Below, piece after piece: positions 1 through 6,771 of a DNA stretch of 11,846 bases. A program made the translations under genes and the position numbers. Source of the DNA: JAICLK01 sp035478715 (GTDB lineage Bacteria; Patescibacteriota; Saccharimonadia; Saccharimonadales; UBA4665). The notes below the pieces were generated by a model. That model was not told the origin of the DNA and did not search any database. It was given only the letters and a program-made list of their open reading frames with translations. The DNA lies in NCBI GenBank assembly GCA_035478715.1, contig DATIJK010000073.1, positions 1-11,846 on the forward strand. Direction: 5' to 3'. The stretch's first letter is position 1, and each line of letters starts with the position of its first letter.

Positions 1-2
1 AT

Positions 3-95
3 CATCTGCCGCCGTCAGGGAAAAGTTCGGCCATCCAGTTGCTGGGTGTGGTATTCATCGCTGTCGCAATCGCAGCCGCTGAACTGACTCTTTAA
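3..95 (+). CDS. C-terminal fragment of a membrane protein, probably EamA/DMT-family transporter (5' end outside window)
   Basis: Reading the third frame from the window edge gives about 30 residues ending in TAA at 93-95. The last 20 or so are strongly hydrophobic (LLGVVFIAVAIAAAEL), as in the final membrane helix of a multi-pass transporter. The pattern of a short polar lead, then QLLGVV and a small-residue-rich helix ending just before the stop, is typical of the last helix of EamA/DMT permeases, but the fragment is too short to be sure of the family. Its stop overlaps the stop of the convergent ABC transporter gene by 4 bp. The other two forward frames give no membrane-like sequence. Confidence 0.45.
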   Translation, partial: HLPPSGKSSAIQLLGVVFIAVAIAAAELTL

Positions 96-1882
96 TTATT
101 TGATTGGCTGGGTTTTTTCTTTTCTTCGTCCAGGAAACCACGCGACTGATGGTGCCACAACTTCGCGTAGTACCCGCCCTTCTCTAACAATTGGTGATGG
201 CTGCCCTGCTCTATTATCCGACCTTTATCCATCACAACGATGCGGTCCAATTCCATGATCGTTGAAAGCCGATGGGCGACTACGATAGCCGTGCGCCCAT
301 CCATCAGATCCTTCAGTGCCTCCTGTATCATTTTTTCACTGTGGCTATCTAATGCAGAAGTCGCTTCATCCATAATCATGATCGGCGAGTCTTTCAGTAT
401 CGCCCTAGCGATTGCAATCCTTTGCCGCTGGCCGCCGGATAATTTAGTACCACGCTCTCCTACTATTGTTTCGTATCCTCTAGGTAAATGTTTAGCGAAA
501 TCGTCAACACGAGCATGTTTTGCGGCTCTTTCGAGCGAGGTGAATGACGCGTCCGGCTTTCCGTATTTTATGTTTTCAAGAAGTGTCCTATGGAAAAGCA
601 TTGGTTCCTGCGGTACATAAGCAATGCTTTGTCGCAACTCGGATTGATTGACATGCGCGATATTCTGTCCGTCGATCAAAATGTCGCCGCCGTCCACATC
701 ATTGAACCGTAACAACAATTTCGTAAGCGTCGTTTTGCCGCTGCCGCTGCCGCCGACAAGTCCGATATGCTCCCCGGGTGCAATCGTAAGATTCAAATTT
801 TTGAAAAGTTTTACTCCTTTAGAATCTTTGTAGCCGAAAGTAACATCGCGGAATTCGATCGAACCGTCTTTTATCTTCAACTTTTCAGGATTTTCCGTGT
901 CTCGAACCTCCGGTTTCTTTTTGAGTAATGCAGTCATTTCTTGTGCATTGCCGAGCGAATTATTGATGTTCTTGATCGTAAATTGCAGATCCCACAAACG
1001 GCCGACGATATTTCCCGTGTAGCTGATAAGAAGTAATACGATCCCGATCGATGCATGAAAACTCAGTACCGCCACGATTCCAGCAGTCAATGCAGCGATG
1101 TTCATGATCTGCGTAAAGCTGGCACTGACATATTCATTGGTCGTTGTGATCCGCATTAATGACAGCCCGCGCTTCTTCGTCGTTCTTAGCCGTTTCGCAA
1201 AAAGATCATGCTCATACGCTTCCTGTCCGAAGCTCCGGACAGTCATCGCGTTCGTGATAGTATCGGCAAGCTGTGCGTTCTGCGCACTGCCGGCTGCCGC
1301 ACTGGCTTCATTGTAAGGAATTTCGCGCATCCGGAGTTTGTACATGATAAATGCATAGCCGATAGAAACAAGAACAAGACCGATCACAAATTCCGGCGCT
1401 TTCGGCCAAAGGATAATAATCGTGAATATATATGACAGCAAAAGTCCGTATAGACTATAGGCGATACTATCCGATAAACCCGAAAATGCTCCGGAAAACC
1501 TGTTTGCTGCCGCAACCAGTGCACCGCCGAACTTATCTGCATGGAACCGGTCGCTTTGGGCGATCAAATGATCAAAAACGGTCTGCGACAAATCATTGCT
1601 GATAGTTATGTTGCTAGCCCACTGCCGCCGACTGACAAAACGCCACGATACTACAGTAAAGATTCCGACTGAGACTCCAGCCAACAACAGCGGCACGAAA
1701 ATATTGAACGGCCCGTGCGGATGTTTGGTTAGTTTGTCGATTACCTGCGAGCCGATATAGGGGATGGCAAAATTTTCTGCCAGAATCGCGAACGGCATAA
1801 AAATATAAAACCAAGCCAGAAACGGCCAGCGCCGCCGGGTATGCTGCCAGTAAATTTGCAGCGTATCTTTATACGTTGCCAT
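92..1882 (-). CDS. ABC transporter half-transporter, permease fused to ATPase (MsbA/multidrug-lipid exporter type)
   Basis: A 596-aa exporter half-transporter that should act as a homo- or heterodimer in the cytoplasmic membrane, driving export with ATP. The N-terminal half has six likely membrane helices (about 20-38, 62-82, 141-159, 163-181, 258-276, 278-296), typical of the type-1 exporter fold. The nucleotide-binding half is complete: Walker A GGSGSGKT at 377-384, Q-loop Q425, signature LSGGQ at 481-485, Walker B IMIMDE at 501-506 and switch histidine H537. The tail after the ATPase is short and charged. The substrate cannot be read from sequence; lipid, peptide and drug export are all compatible. 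I chose the ATG at 1882. A TTG 42 bp upstream (1924) would give 610 aa. Neither has a Shine-Dalgarno, but the ATG lies 7 nt after an extended -10-like box, which suggests a leaderless start. The gene is divergent from the MscS gene. No partner half-transporter is visible. Confidence 0.93.
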   Translation of the reverse strand: MATYKDTLQIYWQHTRRRWPFLAWFYIFMPFAILAENFAIPYIGSQVIDKLTKHPHGPFNIFVPLLLAGVSVGIFTVVSWRFVSRRQWASNITISNDLSQTVFDHLIAQSDRFHADKFGGALVAAANRFSGAFSGLSDSIAYSLYGLLLSYIFTIIILWPKAPEFVIGLVLVSIGYAFIMYKLRMREIPYNEASAAAGSAQNAQLADTITNAMTVRSFGQEAYEHDLFAKRLRTTKKRGLSLMRITTTNEYVSASFTQIMNIAALTAGIVAVLSFHASIGIVLLLISYTGNIVGRLWDLQFTIKNINNSLGNAQEMTALLKKKPEVRDTENPEKLKIKDGSIEFRDVTFGYKDSKGVKLFKNLNLTIAPGEHIGLVGGSGSGKTTLTKLLLRFNDVDGGDILIDGQNIAHVNQSELRQSIAYVPQEPMLFHRTLLENIKYGKPDASFTSLERAAKHARVDDFAKHLPRGYETIVGERGTKLSGGQRQRIAIARAILKDSPIMIMDEATSALDSHSEKMIQEALKDLMDGRTAIVVAHRLSTIMELDRIVVMDKGRIIEQGSHHQLLEKGGYYAKLWHHQSRGFLDEEKKKPSQSNN

Positions 1883-1889
1883 CGAAACT

Positions 1890-1898
1890 ATAATATCA
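1890..1898 (-). promoter_or_regulatory. Extended -10 promoter element for the ABC transporter (leaderless start)
   Basis: On the minus strand TGATATTAT fits the extended -10 pattern TGnTATNNT. Transcription would start about 7 nt after the box, at or one base before the ATG at 1882. No -35 match is visible at 17 bp, which extended -10 promoters do not need. This supports the ATG over the upstream TTG. Confidence 0.4.
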
Positions 1899-1967
1899 CT
1901 TATGCTTTGGCTGGCTGAGCCCAATAATTTATTGTTTTAACTGACTGTTGTACGGTAGAGTTAAGTA

Positions 1968-2795
1968 ATGAATTTCGACGGTTCATCTCATCATATTGTC
2001 TTCAAATGCGTATTAACCGTTGTGATCGCGTTAATCGTTCAATTTATCGGAATCCGTGCGATTCGGACGAGCGTTCATCGGTCGGTCAAACATTCGACGC
2101 GGGAATCGGAATTGGATGTCAAAAAACGGCAGGATACGCTGATCGCTATATTGCGCACGACTTTCGTCGGCCTACTTTGGATGACCGTAGTAATTATCAT
2201 CTTGTCCCAACTTGGAGTTAATGTTGCTGCGCTTTTGACCGGTGCTGGTTTGGTCGGCGTGCTTTTCGGTTTGAGCATGCAAAATACAATCAAAGATTTC
2301 TTGGCAGGTACATTCCTACTCTTCGAAAAGCAATACCGGGTCGGCGATACCGTATCAATGTCTGGAGGTACAGTTGGAATACCTGGCGTAACCGGAAAGG
2401 TCGAATCTATAACATTGCGCATCACAAAATTGCGTGATATGAACGGCAATCTTGTATCGATCCGCAACGGCGAACCGGTCATCATCAAAAACGAAACCTA
2501 TTCGTACTCCAGCATAGTGTTGGATTTCATAATCACGTACGAAAGCGACATCGAAAAGTTTAAAAAAGTAATAAATGACGTCGGCAAAGAAATTGCCAAA
2601 CTGGCAGACTATAGCGAGGCTGTTAAAGAACCGATAACTTTTCTGCGCATTGATAATTTCGCGGATAACGGCGTAGTCGTGCGAGCCATCGGCAAAGTCA
2701 AACCTGCCAGCCAATGGGAAATTGCCGGTGAATACCGGCAGCGGCTATTGGTTGCCGTTTCTAAAATTTCCGACGTGACGTTCGCGCATACTTGA
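1968..2795 (+). CDS. Small-conductance mechanosensitive channel, MscS family
   Basis: A 275-aa membrane channel of the MscS family, which opens under membrane tension to release solutes during osmotic downshock. Membrane helices are visible at about 11-30 and 58-81. The third, pore-lining region at about 87-118 is rich in Gly and Ala (AALLTGAGLVGVLFGLSMQN) and runs into the family hallmark segment KDFLAGTFLLFEKQYRVGD at 109-127. The beta domain follows (GKVESITLRITKLRDMNGN), then an alpha/beta C-terminal domain, so the protein is a full short MscS. The ATG at 1968 has a weak purine-rich GGTAGAG 7 nt upstream. The gene is divergent from the ABC transporter and lies 48 bp before enolase, on the same strand. 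It is not obviously functionally linked to either. Confidence 0.92.
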   Translation: MNFDGSSHHIVFKCVLTVVIALIVQFIGIRAIRTSVHRSVKHSTRESELDVKKRQDTLIAILRTTFVGLLWMTVVIIILSQLGVNVAALLTGAGLVGVLFGLSMQNTIKDFLAGTFLLFEKQYRVGDTVSMSGGTVGIPGVTGKVESITLRITKLRDMNGNLVSIRNGEPVIIKNETYSYSSIVLDFIITYESDIEKFKKVINDVGKEIAKLADYSEAVKEPITFLRIDNFADNGVVVRAIGKVKPASQWEIAGEYRQRLLVAVSKISDVTFAHT

Positions 2796-2821
2796 TTACC
2801 TTTAATGCAATAAACTAAAAT
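2792..2821 (+). promoter_or_regulatory. Candidate promoter for enolase
   Basis: TTGATT at 2792-2797 (overlapping the stop of the mscS-like gene) is followed after 18 bp by TAAAAT at 2816-2821. The -10 matches 5 of 6 consensus bases and the -35 matches 4 of 6. A start around 2828 would leave a short leader containing the AAGGGG ribosome site at 2831-2836. This is a by-eye match only. Confidence 0.45.
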
Positions 2822-2843
2822 TAAAAAAATAAGGGGTAACAAT

Positions 2844-4124
2844 ATGACGATTGCATCAATCAGTGCCAGGCAAGTGTATGATTCACGCGGGTTTCCCACT
2901 GTCGAATGCGATGTCGTGCTCGATGATGGAAGCTTAGGTAGGGCAATCGTGCCATCCGGTGCCTCAACCGGCAGCGGTGAAGCTTTAGAACTTCGTGATG
3001 GCGGCAAGGATTACGGCGGCAAAGGGGTTACACATGCAATTGCAAATGTTATTGACATAATCGCGCCAGCTATAAAGGGCCGTGATGCTTCTGACCAGAA
3101 AGCGATAGATCAGACAATCATTGAACTTGACGGCACCGAAAACAAAAGTAAACTGGGCGAAAATGCTACGCTAGCCGTCTCTCTCGCTACAGCCAAAGCT
3201 GCTGCAACATCGGCCAAGCAACCTTTATATGCCTATTTCGGCAGCCTGATAAATAACACAGAATTTACGATACCGATGCCGCAGCTCAACATCCTGAATG
3301 GCGGGAAACATGCACACGGATCGACCGATGTGCAGGAATTTATGATAATACCGATCGGCGCGCAAGATATTTCGACCGGACTGCGTATGGCCAGCGAGAT
3401 TTATCACCGTTTGGGCACTGTCTTATCAGACGCCGGCTATGCAACGAGTGTCGGCGATGAAGGCGGCTATGCCCCAAGTGTCAAAAATGGGACAGAAGAA
3501 GCGCTGCAGTTGTTGAACAAAGCAGTCGAAACAGCGGGTTATGTACCAGGGAAAGACGTCGCGTACGCACTCGATATCGCTGCCAGCGAACTTGTCGGCG
3601 AATACGGCTATAATTTCGCACGGGCAAACAAGCAGTATAACTCGGATGAATTAATTGGTATGTACGATCATTTGGTACACAGTTTCCCGATTGTATCTAT
3701 CGAAGACGGACTTGGCGAAAACGATTGGGCAAGTTGGAAAAAATTGAATGAACACCTCGGCCAACAAATCCAGCTGGTCGGTGATGATCTGATCGCAACG
3801 CATACCAGTCTTTTAAAACGTGCTATCGATGAAAAGTCAGCCAATGCAATACTGATAAAACCAAATCAGATCGGTACGTTATCGGAGACGATCGATGCGC
3901 TTACTATGGCCAAACAAGCCGGCTGGCGCACGGTAATATCCCATCGTTCCGGCGAAACCGAAGACACGACAATCGCACACTTGGCAGTCGGATTAAACGC
4001 CGGCCAGATTAAAGCCGGATCATTCGCCCGCTCAGAACGAATAGCCAAATACAACGAACTAATCCGCATCGCCGAACAATTGCACAACTCGCAACTTTCC
4101 CATCCTTTTACGGTCTTATCATAA
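2844..4124 (+). CDS. eno: Enolase (phosphopyruvate hydratase)
   Basis: A 426-aa cytoplasmic glycolytic enzyme converting 2-phosphoglycerate to phosphoenolpyruvate, of normal family length. Seen in sequence: the mobile loop VPSGASTG at 37-43, the active-site block GGKHAHGSTDVQEFMI with H156, the general acid region VGDEGG with E206, magnesium ligands D244 (ALDIAASEL), E287 (SIEDGL) and D314 (VGDDL), the catalytic lysine K339 (ILIKPNQIGT), and SHRSGETED at 366-374. The common C-terminal KTGAPARSER motif appears as KAGSFARSER. The ATG is set by AAGGGG at 2831-2836 with 7 nt spacing. Enolase makes the phosphoenolpyruvate that the next gene, DAHP synthase, consumes. The 80-bp gap holds a separate promoter candidate, so co-transcription is not certain. 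Confidence 0.98.
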   Translation: MTIASISARQVYDSRGFPTVECDVVLDDGSLGRAIVPSGASTGSGEALELRDGGKDYGGKGVTHAIANVIDIIAPAIKGRDASDQKAIDQTIIELDGTENKSKLGENATLAVSLATAKAAATSAKQPLYAYFGSLINNTEFTIPMPQLNILNGGKHAHGSTDVQEFMIIPIGAQDISTGLRMASEIYHRLGTVLSDAGYATSVGDEGGYAPSVKNGTEEALQLLNKAVETAGYVPGKDVAYALDIAASELVGEYGYNFARANKQYNSDELIGMYDHLVHSFPIVSIEDGLGENDWASWKKLNEHLGQQIQLVGDDLIATHTSLLKRAIDEKSANAILIKPNQIGTLSETIDALTMAKQAGWRTVISHRSGETEDTTIAHLAVGLNAGQIKAGSFARSERIAKYNELIRIAEQLHNSQLSHPFTVLS

Positions 4125-4136
4125 ATTTGTTATACT
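4107..4136 (+). promoter_or_regulatory. Candidate promoter for the DAHP synthase-aroB-aroD operon
   Basis: TTTACG at 4107-4112, inside the last codons of enolase, is followed after 18 bp by TATACT at 4131-4136. The -10 carries an upstream TG (TGTTATACT), the extended -10 form. Transcription would start near 4143 and give a leader of about 60 nt. A 5-bp stem, GCTAA/TTAGC, lies in that leader at about 4148-4162. No leader peptide rich in aromatic codons and no terminator-like attenuator is visible. Confidence 0.4.
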
Positions 4137-4190
4137 TCAGACATAAGGCTAACGCTTTTAGCTGATATTTCATTTATTACGGAGAAAACC

Positions 4191-4196
4191 AGGAGA
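4191..4196 (+). promoter_or_regulatory. Ribosome binding site that fixes the GTG start of DAHP synthase
   Basis: AGGAGA lies 8 nt before the GTG at 4205. A second purine run, GGAGAAAA, begins at 4181. The next in-frame ATG codes for Met20, after the GPCSAES active-site motif, so the GTG must be the start. Confidence 0.7.
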
Positions 4197-4204
4197 AATT
4201 CAAA

Positions 4205-4984
4205 GTGCCACCAAAACCAATCGTCATCGCCGGACCGTGTTCGGCAGAGTCTGAAGAGCAGATGGGTATCGCCATCGATGAAGCCAAAAAACGCAAAGTT
4301 GATTTTTTGCGTACAAATTTATGGAAACCGCGAGACATTCCAGCGTTCGATGGGTTAAAAGAAAAGGGGCTGTACTTACTGACGAAAGTCGCACAGGCTG
4401 GGTTGAATCCCGGACTCGAAGTGATGTTTCCCGACCATGTGACGATGGCGATGGAAGCAACTCTTCCCCATTTGAAAGAAGACGGCAAACTTTTAGTATG
4501 GATCGGCGCGCGCAATCAGAATCACTTTATCCAGCGATCAATCGCCCAAGAAGCCGCCAAGGATCCGCGGGTTTATTTAATGGTCAAGAATCAACCATGG
4601 CCGAACGAAAAGCATTGGGAAGGCATCATACTGCATATACTTGACGTCGGCTTCCCGAAAGAACGGTTGCTTAATTGCTACCGCGGCGAAGCGCCTTGCC
4701 AGAATGACCCGAATCCATTGGGTTTGCGTAACATCGTCAATTTCGAATCCGCATTGCAGATGCGGCAAAAAACCGGCGTACCGATGATTTTCGACCCTTC
4801 TCACACCGGCGGCAGCGTACCGAACGTGTTCAAAATGGGTGAATCCGCCGCATCATTCGGCTTTGATGGCGTGGTTATAGAAATCCACCACGATCCGGAA
4901 CACGCCCTGACCGATTCCAAGCAACAACTGACCTGGCCGCAATTCGACCAATTCATGGCCGAGATGTTCCCGGGGCAAAAATAA
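4205..4984 (+). CDS. 3-deoxy-7-phosphoheptulonate (DAHP) synthase, type I beta-like, stand-alone
   Basis: A 259-aa TIM-barrel enzyme condensing phosphoenolpyruvate and erythrose 4-phosphate to DAHP, the first shikimate-pathway step. Seen: IAGPCSAES at 8-16 with metal ligand C12, substrate motif WKPR at 40-43, WIGAR at 99-103, MVKN at 126-129, R160, DPSH at 197-200 with metal ligand H200, IEIHHDP with E226, and TDSKQQ with D237. The motif wording (GPCSAES, WKPR, WIGAR, DPSHTGG) most resembles the DAHP synthase domain that many Bacteroidetes carry fused to chorismate mutase. Here the protein is only the barrel, with no chorismate mutase, ACT or ferredoxin-like regulatory domain, so allosteric control by aromatic amino acids is unlikely. 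KDO8P synthase is a related alternative, but aroB and aroD directly downstream argue for DAHP. The GTG start is supported by AGGAGA. The gap to aroB is 10 bp. Confidence 0.9.
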   Translation: MPPKPIVIAGPCSAESEEQMGIAIDEAKKRKVDFLRTNLWKPRDIPAFDGLKEKGLYLLTKVAQAGLNPGLEVMFPDHVTMAMEATLPHLKEDGKLLVWIGARNQNHFIQRSIAQEAAKDPRVYLMVKNQPWPNEKHWEGIILHILDVGFPKERLLNCYRGEAPCQNDPNPLGLRNIVNFESALQMRQKTGVPMIFDPSHTGGSVPNVFKMGESAASFGFDGVVIEIHHDPEHALTDSKQQLTWPQFDQFMAEMFPGQK

Positions 4985-4994
4985 CCTTACGGCG

Positions 4995-6086
4995 ATGCGA
5001 GATATCCGGCTTACCGTACCTGGACGCCGACAAACATACGATATTTTTGTCGGCAACGACATATTGTTGCCACGCATTCATGAACTTGCACACCTTTCGC
5101 AATACTCAAAACTATTCGTTATAACTGATAAAAATTTGGAAAAAACGTGGCTCAAAAAATTACATCAGGCTGTACCCGGAATTGCAGGTGAAGCCGTTTT
5201 GCCTGTCGGAGAAACGGCTAAAAATATCAACACCATCCAAAAAATCTGGACCAATATGCTTGCCGCCGGCTGCGACCGTAAAAGCCTTGTCTTGATACTC
5301 GGCGGCGGTGTCGTCGGCGACTTGGGTGCATTTGCAGCCAGCACATACATGCGAGGTATTGATTTCGTGCAAATTCCAACTACGCTGCTTGCACAAATTG
5401 ATAGCAGTATTGGTGGTAAATCAGGATTTGATTTTATAGGCTTGAAAAACATCATCGGGACTTTTGATGAACCGAAAGTAATAGTAATTGACACTGATAC
5501 ATTATCGACATTACCAAAGCGAGATTTAATAGCAGGATTCGCTGAAATGATTAAATACGGTCTTATCAGAGACGCCGCGTTTTTTGACAAACTTTCAAAA
5601 TTGCATCCCGAAGAATTGAGCGGCTATCAACTCACCGAGCTGATAGCTAGATCCGTAAAAATTAAGGTTGCAATCATTTCGAAAGACGAGGAAGAAGAAA
5701 ACTCGCGCAAACTTGTGAATTTCGGCCACACGATTGGCCACGCAATCGAAGCCTTATCATGGGAAACGGATCATCCATTGCTGCACGGTGAGGCCATAGC
5801 GATCGGTATGGTAGCCGAAGCAGATTTATCATCGAAGATCGGTAATATTACTGCCGATGAAGTACAGCGAATCCGCGACGCAATTACGGCGGCTGGTTTG
5901 CCGGTAAAATCACCGCACTTTGCAATTGACCGCATCAAAGGCAAGATGCGGCACGATAAAAAGAATGAATACGGCGACGTCCTATTTACACTCCTGAAGC
6001 AAATCGGCCACGGTGTCATCAATCAGAAAGTCGATGAATCTATTGTGAACCAAGTTATCATGGAAAACATGGAAGCAAAGCAGTAA
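4995..6086 (+). CDS. aroB: 3-dehydroquinate synthase
   Basis: A 363-aa cytoplasmic NAD- and metal-dependent enzyme that cyclises DAHP to 3-dehydroquinate, step 2 of the shikimate pathway, of usual family length. Seen: the NAD-binding run GGGVVGDLGAFAAS at 103-116, the YMRGIDFVQIPTTLLAQIDS block at 118-137, GGKSGFD with K142, KNIIG with K151 and N152, metal ligands E184 (FAEMIKYG), H245 (NFGHTIGHAIE) and H264 (LLHGEAIAIGM), and DKKN at 321-324. The usual GGKTGVNH wording is here GGKSGFDF, a minor departure. Related cyclases (2-deoxy-scyllo-inosose or 2-epi-5-epi-valiolone synthases) are unlikely given the aroD neighbour. The start ATG has no clear Shine-Dalgarno and follows DAHP synthase by 10 bp, consistent with translation within an operon. 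The gene ends 2 bp before aroD. Confidence 0.96.
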   Translation: MRDIRLTVPGRRQTYDIFVGNDILLPRIHELAHLSQYSKLFVITDKNLEKTWLKKLHQAVPGIAGEAVLPVGETAKNINTIQKIWTNMLAAGCDRKSLVLILGGGVVGDLGAFAASTYMRGIDFVQIPTTLLAQIDSSIGGKSGFDFIGLKNIIGTFDEPKVIVIDTDTLSTLPKRDLIAGFAEMIKYGLIRDAAFFDKLSKLHPEELSGYQLTELIARSVKIKVAIISKDEEEENSRKLVNFGHTIGHAIEALSWETDHPLLHGEAIAIGMVAEADLSSKIGNITADEVQRIRDAITAAGLPVKSPHFAIDRIKGKMRHDKKNEYGDVLFTLLKQIGHGVINQKVDESIVNQVIMENMEAKQ

Positions 6087-6088
6087 TC

Positions 6089-6769
6089 ATGCGCGAAAAA
6101 TATTGCCTTCCGGTCATCAAACATTCGACCCAAGCGGTTTTTGATGAAATCGACCATAATATCGACCAGTACCATTTTTTTGAAGTTTGGCTTGATTACA
6201 TTGAAGGAGTGGACGATGAGTTTGTTACAAAACTGACTCATAAATATTCTCATAAGATAATTTTCCTGTTCCGCCGCGAACGGCTGGAACCGATTGAAAT
6301 GCCATCTGATAGTCGATTTCAACTCATCAGGTCGTTGGATCAATCGCATGCACTATTGGATTTGGACATTCGTAGCCAGCTGGCGGAACTGGAATTCATA
6401 AAACTGAATGATCTGCAGATCAGGGTTATCGGTTCGTACCACAACTACAAAAAAACCCCGGATTTAAACGAACTGCAGCTGATAGTAGATCAGATAGAAT
6501 CGCACAAACCGGAAATCGTCAAAATATCGACGTTCTGCAACGACGAAGAAGATGCTGTCCGGCTACTGGAACTGCAGCTACTGCTCAAGGAAAAACACCA
6601 AAAACACATCGTGCTCGGCATGGGTAGGCATGGTATAGTTACGCGAATTTTCGGATCACTTTGGGGTAATGAATTGATTTTTGCCCCGCTGGTTGCTCAA
6701 CACCACACAGCTCCCGGCCAACTTTCCAGAGCCCAATTAGATACGATTTTCAAAAACTTACACATTTGA
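6089..6769 (+). CDS. aroD: 3-dehydroquinate dehydratase, type I
   Basis: A 226-aa Schiff-base enzyme converting 3-dehydroquinate to 3-dehydroshikimate, step 3 of the pathway. Class I signatures are visible: EVWLDY with E32 and D36, an FRRE substrate motif at 61-64, GSYHNYKKTP with catalytic H118, IVKIS with the Schiff-base lysine K145, LGMGRHGIVTRIFGS with R186, and TAPGQL at 207-212. The last motif has Thr where many homologues have Ser. Overall similarity looks modest but every catalytic residue is in place. The ATG follows the aroB stop by 2 bp, with only a distant GGAAG (6071-6075), so translational coupling is likely. It is the last gene of the operon. The stop lies 2 bp from the stop of the convergent EamA-like gene, and no terminator is seen. 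Confidence 0.92.
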   Translation: MREKYCLPVIKHSTQAVFDEIDHNIDQYHFFEVWLDYIEGVDDEFVTKLTHKYSHKIIFLFRRERLEPIEMPSDSRFQLIRSLDQSHALLDLDIRSQLAELEFIKLNDLQIRVIGSYHNYKKTPDLNELQLIVDQIESHKPEIVKISTFCNDEEDAVRLLELQLLLKEKHQKHIVLGMGRHGIVTRIFGSLWGNELIFAPLVAQHHTAPGQLSRAQLDTIFKNLHI

Positions 6770-6771
6770 AC

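Noticed and set aside
1883..1924. TTG start for the ABC transporter, 14 codons upstream of the chosen ATG
   Set aside because: TTG is a rare start, has no Shine-Dalgarno, and the extra residues would be translated from what looks like the promoter. It cannot be excluded.
2609..3007. Minus-strand frame spanning the end of the mscS-like gene and the start of enolase
   Set aside because: It crosses two well-supported genes and their intergenic promoter on the other strand, and its protein has no recognisable features.
4224..4644. Alternative frames on both strands within DAHP synthase
   Set aside because: The DAHP synthase frame contains all catalytic motifs. The alternatives are shadows without ribosome sites or family motifs.
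4205..4984. KDO8P synthase or sialic-acid-type synthase instead of DAHP synthase
   Set aside because: The fold is shared, but the WKPR, GAR and DPSHTGG motif wording and the immediate aroB-aroD context fit DAHP synthase better.
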